From Odiellus spinosus (lineage: Eukaryota > Arthropoda > Arachnida > Opiliones > Phalangiidae): a stretch of 64,000 nt of DNA. Made by a program: the position numbers and the translations under genes. Positions 55,475 to 64,000 of this stretch are shown here, piece by piece (positions within the stretch are counted from its first letter, which is position 1; every line of letters begins with the position of its first letter). The notes beneath the pieces are model-generated. The model ran no database searches. It had not been told where the DNA came from and worked only from the letters and a program-made list of their open reading frames with translations. Location of the stretch: contig OY987237.1 of assembly GCA_963920705.1 (NCBI GenBank), positions 5,176,601-5,240,600 of the forward strand, read 5' to 3'.

Positions 55475-58400
55475 AAGCAATTGTAAGCACTGTTCTTATT
55501 GTTAACTGGGAAATAAGCAATTGTCAACAACGTCCTTAGTTGACATTGATAGAAGCAATTGTCAGCACTGTCCATGGTTGACACTGATAGAAGCAGTTCT
55601 CAACACTGTCCTTAGTTATAACTGGGAAATAAGCAATTGTTATGACTGTCCTTGGTTGACAATTATAGAAGTAGTTGTCAACATTTTCCTTAATTGGTTA
55701 ACAAGAAAAGAAGCAATTGTCATCACTGCCCTTCATTAACTGTGAAAAAAGGAATTAACTGTGAAAGGGAATTAAGAAGTAAGCTCTGAAATGATCATTT
55801 CCCGGCATTTATAGGAATTAAGCTCGACCTAAGGAATAGTTGGAAATTTACTGTTGAATTAATTTTCCATCTTTTAATTATACCGTAGTTAATTCCTTAA
55901 GAACTAATGAAAATTCGAGACAAAAATAGTGGTGGGATAATAGTATTTAAGCCGCGCATCAACGTTATAAAGTGTTCACTCGCACCAATCGATATATTTC
56001 AAATGCAATTAGCGTCAAACAAAAGACCTCTTCCGTCAAAGAATTAATACCCTTGGCTAATTAAATTAAATATTCAACCTTTGCACGGTAAATACCCTTA
56101 TATCTTTCGTGTTTAAAATTTAATTTATTCAGTTTTAAAAATCTCATAAGCCTTAGATACGGGTATTGACGCCCAAGACGGTGCAAAGCTTTCTTCCCGT
56201 CTAACGTTGTTATTCCGCTCTTTTATCCAAAAATTTATTCTTTTATAATTCATCTTAGACGTTCGTTTCAAAAGTGGGAATAAAAGGGGCGAAAGAAATA
56301 GATCAAATCATTTTAAAAATTCAGAAGGTTCAAACATAAGCCTCATTCATTGTTTCTTCCAGCTCTGTTCATATACGTAGCGTCTACTTTTATGCGTGCT
56401 GATGTTTCAGCCTGATTTAGAACCCATCTTGAGTTTTCAATACATACAGAGATAGATATCCTTCCATCTTCACGTATTTATAAGCAAAAATTGGAGTGCA
56501 GATATATCGTAAAGTTGAATTTAATATTTTTTCTGAAATTTCACTCTAAATGAATCCGTTTATCTATCATTTAGATTAGTAAAATATTTCATAGAGATAT
56601 GGGAAGTAATAAGTTGGTACTATTAGACATTTAAAACTGAGTACAACTACTTGTCCTTCCGCTTAGCTAGCCCCATTCCCTCTATCGACACGACCCCGCG
56701 ACTAGTTATTGATCCAAGATTTCCACCTGTCTCTGTTCCCACCATCATGGGTCCACTCTTTTTGATTGCCAGATAGTATTTATAACAAGAACTACGTATA
56801 TCTTGACTTAAAACCCTATCAAGATACATTTTTTTGACTCTAAGGATACGTTCTATTTTCAACGTTCCCTGGATATACGATTTTACTTGATGCCTCCCTA
56901 CACCTACACCCCCATCACTTCTTCTTCTATACCTTTGTGTTTACACGAAAATCCTGCTCTAAAGGGGCTTAGTTCGCTTCCCTTTAGGAACCTGCGAGGA
57001 AAAACGTATTTTCTATACAACCTTCGCTTATTCAAAGGGATAGTGTAGTTTGATGTAAATGACACTGATTTTTAAGTCATTTTTTACATACATTCACTGT
57101 CACGTGTAATGTAGCGATTGGTCGAGATAATCGCGTGTTATGACGTGTGCTTCTCGATCCATTAATCTATATTGTTTCTATATATAAATATAAATAATTG
57201 TAATATTTTCTTATAACTCAATTTAAATTACGTCGTTAATTATAGGAGGTGGAAATTAATCCTTAACTTCATAGAAATTAAATTTATACCGTGACGTAGT
57301 TTGATTGGGCTATTTAGAATATCAAAGCTGTTTTATTGACTTTTAAGTTTTGATATAATGAGGTTCCATAACTAAAAAAATTGTTTGAAAAAGTAGGATC
57401 ATCAAAATTGGCCTAACTCGTTTCCTACCCTTTCTTAATTCTCATTCAGACTTATTAATTAACCAGTAAACCATTAGCGTTATGGTCTTTGACTACTGGA
57501 TATCCAGAATAAGTTATGAAGTTTTGAAAACATCAAAGTTTTTAATAATATTTTTAGCTTTATAAATTTTGAACAGAATCAGAATCTCAAACTTTAAACG
57601 TATAGTTTTTGTGACTCTTTTCCTTTAGAGTTCCACGTATTTTTCTATCCTTCTTGACATTGAGTAATTTTCGATAGATTTTTCCTCTAGTTTGATGTCT
57701 CTGTCGTTCGCTTACAAAATTAATGATCGGTGGGTCGGCTTAGGGAGGAAACTTGTATCTCTCATCAGAGCGACGCGTGCTTTTTCTTTTCTCATATCCG
57801 GAAACTGGAGAAATATCTATATTAATGCGCTTAAACTAGGGGGGGAAACAAGCTCTACATAGTCAGAATCGCTTCGTTTTCAGCACGAACCTAAAACTAA
57901 ACTCTATAGATAATTTAGTCGCTTACGAACAGGAAAATTGGAGGGAAATATATCTATGTATTTAATTAACGCTTGACGTGGGCTTCTTGCTTTTCTAAAT
58001 AGTGATCTTAAATGTTAATTGTATTTAATTAATGATTTTAGGAAAATTCGTTAATTTATTATTAAACTTAATTATAATTGCATTATTAAGCGGCCATATA
58101 AGATAAAAGATTCTTTGTGTAAAGTTAATGCTTATTTATTAAAATATTGCTACAACATAAGCTAATACCCTCTTCAGATCAGGCGTATAAATATCCGGTT
58201 TTGTAAACGAGGTTTACTTAGACTTCTCATTACTTTAAACCTCGGTTAAGTCTAATTAAATCGGGTTAATACGCCTCGTCTGAAGAGGGTACTAACTGCA
58301 GTTAGTTAGATTTCCATAATAGGGTATCCACTTATACTTATGGATTTTTTCTAAATCGTATATCGTCTTTTTAAACTTATCTTGAACACTGCAAAAGATT

Positions 58401-59009
58401 TTTTGAATGAATTACTCAATATATTCACATTGATTTGATAACAAGTACGAAGCCAGGCTACCCCTCTTCATCTCTATGATCTGTTTATTCAGCTATAACG
58501 TGTGGTGTAGCTTTGATCTTGCTGCAAAATCAGGGTTAAATCTTGACTATAAGTATAACTTCGTCCATCTTCTCTCGATGAAAAGTGTAACATCTGTTTT
58601 CCTACACGGATTTCGAGAGTAAATACTTTCCTAAGCCGGTATTCGAAAGGTTTTTACGTAAACCCCACCCATAGATACTCCATCTTTTTCTACATATAGG
58701 ACGGATCAGCCTCTCCTTAGGTTTCTGTCATCGTTTTACAAGAAATTTAGGCAGGCGGATAAATATGTCGCATCGTCTTGGGAATTTTGCCGAGCTGTTG
58801 GTGTTTACTAGAGATCTATATAAGAAGTTTAAGAGTAATGATTTTTTTCTCCACAATTTTTATTTTAGATTTTTCCGAAACATTTCCGCATTTTATTTTA
58901 AAGTGAGGCTTTCACCATTTTTTTTTTCGAATTCCTATATGAATTGTATTTTTAGTTTCATCACATTCCTACTGTTAAAACGACGTATTCAAAATTTTAT
59001 ATCTCTTAA
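55475..59009. other. Degenerate repeat flank and non-coding interval
   Basis: Diverged minisatellite units to about 55742, then AT-rich sequence with no recognisable gene. It contains the foldback at 58167-58291. Confidence 0.45.
58167..58291. repeat. Small foldback repeat
   Basis: TACCCTCTTCAGATCAGGCGTA pairs with TACGCCTCGTCTGAAGAGGGTA at the other end, and further in AACGAGGTTTA pairs with TAAACCTCGTT-like sequence. About 125 bp. It may be a small MITE; no clear target duplication. Confidence 0.65.
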
Positions 59010-59442
59010 AGGGAGAATGCAACCTAATTACAAGTGATTTTTTATCTATTCCTTATCGTTTAAATAGGCCTAATCCATCGATAAAAAGTTTACAATACAA
59101 ATATTAAACTAGAAATAAATTTAAAACTTACCCTGAAAATAGGCTTAGCGGGATTGATGGAGATCCTGAATCGCGTCCGTGTAAGGTCTAGCGACCAATG
59201 AGCGAAGACCCGTCGTTCACGCGAGATCTCCACGAGACTTACGTCGCGCGCGATTGGTCGCTAGACCTTACACGCGAGGAAAACAGGAGCTCCATGAATC
59301 CCACTAAGCCTATTTTCAGGGTAAGTTTTAAATTTATTTCTAGTTTAATATTTGTTTGTAAATATTTTCAGTAGTGGATTAGGCCTATTTAAACAATAAA
59401 GAATCGATAAAAAATCACTTGTTGTTAGGTTGCATTCTCCCT
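59010..59442. mobile_element. Family D TTAA foldback element, copy 5 (best preserved)
   Basis: A 433-bp near-perfect palindrome flanked by TTAA (59006-59009 and 59443-59446), ends AGGGAGAATGCAACCTAA. The arms of about 200 bp include AATAGGCCTAATCCA, GAAAATAGGCTTAGC and GTAAGGTCTAGCGACCAAT, each mirrored. TTAA targets are used by piggyBac and Kolobok superfamilies; no transposase is present to decide. Confidence 0.88.
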
Positions 59443-59446
59443 TTAA

Positions 59447-62400
59447 GATCAAATTTAAACTCTCCAAAAAATATAGCTTCATTTGTTTTTTTGATATATG
59501 ACGTATGAAAACATATTTAATTGTAATATATTATGCACGTTTCTGATATATGAACCAGTAAACATAGGCCTTTAATCAAAGATGACTTTTAAAAACAAAT
59601 TTTGTATATATACGTATGCATACTGTATTTTCGTTCTCCTAAGGCTCGCTACTCTTTTTCTAAGAATCTGTTTAGTAAGTTAGGGAAAAACTATCTTGTA
59701 ATTCTTGGTAAATATTCTTTTAACAAAGGTCAACCTTTTTTTCCTAGTAATGTATATACATCCTAAGAACTGATTTGATTTTATTCACAAAAGATCTTTA
59801 GATACACTCTAGAGATATACTCGAGGCCATGAAGCCAAATTTTCTGTTTGCTCAACCCAAAGGTCTAAAAGAACTCGCATTGAATCCTTTTCTAAGGATT
59901 CTTTTCTTGTAATATTTCCTATCCAATCTTCCAATACCCCTTTGTTATTCTCGGAAATAACCAGATCCACTTGGCCCATTTTTAGAAAACTCTTTAAAGC
60001 AAAAAGGTTTAAAGGAAGCCTGCATATAATAATACCACAACTTAAATTTTAGATTTCTTAGACCCAAAAATATGATAGTAAAACAAATATGTATCTGAAA
60101 GAGTTTAATTGCGATAAAACGCCTTTTAAAAACGTTAAATTTCTGGGTTCCAGGTCCACAACCATTTTGAATCTCGTTCTGAGAGATATTTTGCATAAAT
60201 CAGAATTTTTTTCGAATGCTTGTCTTAAAATCATTTGTTTTTCCACTTCACCCTCCCTTCAGATAATTGATTTATTGGCTATAAATAAACCAAATCAAAA
60301 CCCCTTAAAGTCAAATGCAGCTCCAATAGTAAGTTGCAATCTTGATATTAGACAAAAAACCTAGGTTTTGATCCAAAATTATGGTTTTATATTTACCATA
60401 TAAAATATCTATAAAATACTGAAATAGTTCGATAGTATTAATACAAAACAGTTCAACATCCTTGAAATAACCAAGATAAGGCCAGCTAAAACCCGTTTTT
60501 CTACTTCAGAAATCGAATGATTCCAAACTTGCGAATAAATATAGATTTTTTTTTTTTAATGGAGAAAAAAATAACGATATTACGTTGTTACTTCTATTTT
60601 ATTATTCTGTATGCTTAGTAAATCCTGGTAACTCCGGTCAATGTCTAAATGGGATTATAACTTACAAAATATTGGCAGTTTTAGTCATATAAAACGTATA
60701 ATAAATTTTATATTGTAGTAAAAAGTTTTTTTATCGCGTCGATCGGAACCACTAAGTAGTATCATCAATTTTCGATTTGGTTTTTTCACGTCTAGAGATC
60801 TCACATTGACCGCCAAAATCTGTCAATTGATTTTGAAACAATAGTGTGAAAGGCAGCCAGACGAGAAAGACATCATTACATTCTATTAAGCTCTTTTCAC
60901 TTCGTTGTTTCTAAGTCCATGCTTTGATAAACTTGTTTAAAAATAATCAAAAGCGAATGAAGTAACGTTAACGTAGTTTTATCAACAACGAATGAAATTC
61001 ATCTCTTCATATTCGTTCACGTTGCTTCAAATTCTTTAAACACACTATTGTATAGGCTTAAGTAAAATCATTTTGAGATTTCAATAGGTAAAAACCTACA
61101 AGATTCTTTAACACTAGTAATAAATTTCACCTTAAGATTGCAGAACGTTCAAAACTGCACTCCAATGAGTTTCTATTATTTTGTTTCTTAGAATATTGTA
61201 TTTTCCGTGACTTCAAGATGAGATAAACAGTCAGTTCTTGCGCGTCTTACCTTTCTGGCACAAACCTTTTGAATTTAATTTCAAAAAGAGATAGGTTTAG
61301 TAATTTACCCACTAATACTTAAACTGATCTCTTCCATAGTGGATTCCTACTCGAGTTAGCAGCGCACTCGTAGCTGTGATCCCTTTTATCTATCTATATA
61401 TACGTAAACAAATCAAATAGATAAATCAACATATACCTTTCAACGTGGTGCCAAATCAAAGTGGAATAGTTTTCGTATGATTCCGTTATTAAATGTTATC
61501 AATTTCACCTTAATTTGACAGCAAGCTCGATGCTAAAGCAAATTACTACGTAGAGTTAGCCTTCGCGGCTTTATACTTGCTGAAAACTTGCGAGTGATTC
61601 CGTAATAGTGCGCTAGTTCTAGGGCGCGCGCGTGTGTCAGCTTCAATTAGGCTTAGCTTTTTGTCATTTGTAAGGTGTAAGGGTGGAGTGGGATAGAGTG
61701 AAGTCTACTTCTAAAGGGATCTTGACTTCTTGAGCCTAATGATAAGGTGGAATCCGTGGGGTGGGGAGAAGAATTGGGCGAAGGGACTGTCAGACGCAGA
61801 ATCGTAAAAAACCAAGTGGAGAGTTTGGAAAGGTTGGGTGGTGGGATAAAAAGCTCTTTTGAGGTTTCCTTCGTTTCACTTGTATAGGGTGGAGATTTTT
61901 AAAAGTCTATCTCGATTAAACTTTTACTCCCAAGTCCCAATTCGAACTTTTCGCTTTTTTTTTCTTTTTTTTTATTCTTAAAAAAAGGGTAAAGTTTTTT
62001 TTTTTTTTTCGTCCAGTTTTATCTTTGTGAGTGGGATATTTAACCCTTTTTTTGTTTTTGATAAGGATGATTTGATATGGGAATTTCTACTTTGTATTAT
62101 TTGCTCTGTTGAGTAGATTCAGTATGGAAAGCGGAGTTTATTCAACTCCAGATAAGCCCAGAAATATTTAATTTGCAAAACATAGTTTTAATTTTAAACG
62201 TGTCTAATATGGGCTCTTTAAACCCCCTCTCCATTCCTAAAAAAAGTGGGTTTATTGTAAACTCCTGGGTAAATTTAATGGTTTGTCATAAATTATAATT
62301 TGCAAAAACGTGGGGGAAATTTTGATTTGGTTAGACGATGCTGTACTTTTTCATTTATTTCTAAAAGAGAATATATTTACACCTTAGGTGAGATGGAAAC

Positions 62401-62970
62401 TGTTTTTAAATAAGTCGTGATTTACGGGTATAGAGAATTGGGAGAAACGCCATTTATTTTCTCGGAACTAGAAGTTTCAATTCGGGTGGCTGGGGAAAAA
62501 TAAATATATCAAAATATGATATTTTAGTAATAAATAACAACCATTTCCCCGCGTGGTGTCCAAAAGTTAATTGAATTTTGAGAATTGTATATATTTGGAC
62601 CGTAAGTTCTCGTAACCCATTATTTACAACTTCAATAAATAATATTTTCAAGTTTAGTTTTGGAAATAACGTTTTTTTTTCCTCCTCTTCAATTCGGCGT
62701 ATTTTGGGAGTTCAGTTAATTTGAGTTTACTGCTCTTCGAAACTGTGTGAAATAATCTTAAATTTTACTTTATATATTCATTTTTCGTATTTATTTACTC
62801 TGCTGAAAATGCTACATCGTAAAGTTTTGATTCTCCAATGTTAGATTATTTAGCTCCTGGATGGGCTCTTCTCTTTGAACGCGAAAGCATAGAGGGTCGA
62901 ACACTTTTACAGGCGCTATAGGCTTACGCTAGTGAATGTTTTCTATTGTAATGTTACGTACAATCTTTAA
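59447..62970. other. Non-coding interval
   Basis: No gene recognised. Poly-T rich patches lie near 61955-62010. Confidence 0.45.
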
Positions 62971-63145
62971 TGGAAGAATTCAAGCTAACAACAAGGGAAT
63001 TTTGTTTATCGATTACTTATCATTTAAATGGGCCTAATCCACCAGTAAAAAAATTGCGAACAAATATTAAACTAGAAATAGATTTAAAACTTACCCGAAA
63101 AATTGGGTTAACTGGATTCATGGAAAAGTTTTAAAATTTCTATTT
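62971..63145 (+). mobile_element. Family D foldback element, copy 6 (left arm only)
   Basis: TGGAAGAATTCAAGCTAACAAC, then AAATGGGCCTAATCCACC, ATTAAACTAGAAATAGATTT and TTAACTGGATTCATGG, match the left arm of family D. No right arm is seen. Confidence 0.55.
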
Positions 63146-63692
63146 ACAAAGAATAGGAGTTCAGGAAGAATTTGGTGATTCCAATAATAAATGAAACTTA
63201 AGTTTCTTTTAAAAAAATTTATATTAAATTTATATTCTGAGCATTTCTTGGTGTTTTTCTCCCAATTTATAACAAGCCGAGTCTGACGTGTATGTTTCTC
63301 TTAGAAGTCTGTTTGAATTGAAAATAAAAGGATTGGATGAATGGATAAAATAAGAAGCACGTAAAGGGCGTACCATATTTTTTTTTTATTATTTATATAC
63401 CATAGACTAAAAAGCTTTTTAGAATCTTGACACGAATGGTTAGAAAAGTTACAACAAAAAATCCGAAGCTTCTTTTGATATGAAAAAACCGAATACGAGG
63501 GATAAAAACAACAAGAAATGCGTGTTTCGAGACAAAAACAGGAAACTAAACATAAGTCTCTGATATAACAAAAGAGAAAAAAAAAAGGCCAACGGGGGAA
63601 AAAAAAATTCAAGAATAAAGGCAAAAGTTCAAAGGGAAGTTGAAGTATAAAAATTGGATTGATAAAGTCACCTCAAAAGACTCCCTACCTTT
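63146..63692. other. Non-coding interval
   Basis: A low-complexity A-rich stretch near 63575-63605 and no credible gene. Confidence 0.45.
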
Positions 63693-63860
63693 GGCGTCAT
63701 ATCCGTGACACGCGCTGTTGTACGCGCGAAAATAATAATGAGATTTAGTGAGGTGCAAATAGTTTGCCACGACAGCTGTCGAGGAGATTTTACTAAAGGT
63801 GGGACGTCTTTTGATTAGTCGAAGGTTCTCGTTTCAATTAAAATGCCAAAATCAGAATAT
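63693..63860 (+). repeat. Dispersed repeat X, copy without Polinton (empty-site relative)
   Basis: Matches both flanks of the Polinton in order: GCGCTGTTGTACGCGCGAAA and AATGAGAT (left flank), then CGACAGCTGTCGAGGAG at the insertion point, then CGTCTTTTGATTAGTCGAAG and GGTTCTC (right flank). Confidence 0.7.
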
Positions 63861-64000
63861 TTCCGTCATTTTTTTATAATTTAGAGACGCAGAATTTATT
63901 TATATCACAAAATGTGCCTCTTCTACCTCCCTTTAACGGGGTTAGGTTCTTCTTTTGTTTACTTTTATAACATGTTGAACGTTTTTGGGAGCATTGGGGT

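Noticed and set aside
1-64000. tRNA, rRNA or other structured RNA genes
   Set aside because: I looked for cloverleaf-like and conserved rRNA segments and saw none that I could support by eye.

Overview
The window looks like nuclear DNA of an invertebrate animal. It is AT-rich and eukaryotic, with consensus GT-AG introns, microsatellites, a 37-bp minisatellite and many short inverted-repeat transposons. I cannot name the species. Almost all of the long coding sequence sits in one mobile element. The only credible host coding sequence I can see is a BTB/POZ first exon at 54.4 kb.

The centrepiece is a complete Polinton/Maverick (adintovirus-like) element at 25940-40761, 14,822 bp long. It is bounded by 743/740-bp terminal inverted repeats that begin AGTAAAT and end ATTTACT, and by a perfect 6-bp target duplication, CGTGTC. 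The left half, on the + strand, carries a 155-aa protein, a spliced 255-aa basic-tailed protein of unknown function, and a ten-exon protein-primed DNA polymerase B with N-terminal C2H2 zinc fingers. The right half, on the - strand, reads inward from the right repeat. Its order is a Cys/His protein with an apparently split start codon, the FtsK/HerA-type packaging ATPase (one intron), two conserved Polinton proteins, a small membrane protein, a chromodomain retrovirus-type integrase, the penton-like minor capsid protein, a basic amphipathic pVI/pX-like protein, the double-jelly-roll major capsid protein, and an adenain-type protease. The two gene sets converge at about 32.95 kb. I see no disabling mutation, and the repeats differ visibly by only 3 bp, so insertion was probably recent. 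Together the genes cover replication, integration, packaging, capsid building and maturation.

The element landed inside an older dispersed repeat. A second copy of that repeat, without the insertion, lies at 63.69-63.86 kb.

The flanks (1-25.9 kb and 40.8-64 kb) are mostly non-coding and hold several families of non-autonomous DNA transposons. Four families (A: 2 copies, B: 2, C: 5, F: 1) have CA...TG ends and 7-bp target duplications, exact in nine of the ten copies. Two others (D: 6 copies, E: 1) are near-palindromic foldback elements with AGGGAGAATG ends at TTAA sites. Two C copies sit inside D copies at the same heptamer. A PIF/Harbinger-like element at 50.26-50.92 kb carries a frameshifted MADF-like exon. 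A thirteen-copy 37-bp minisatellite follows the BTB exon.
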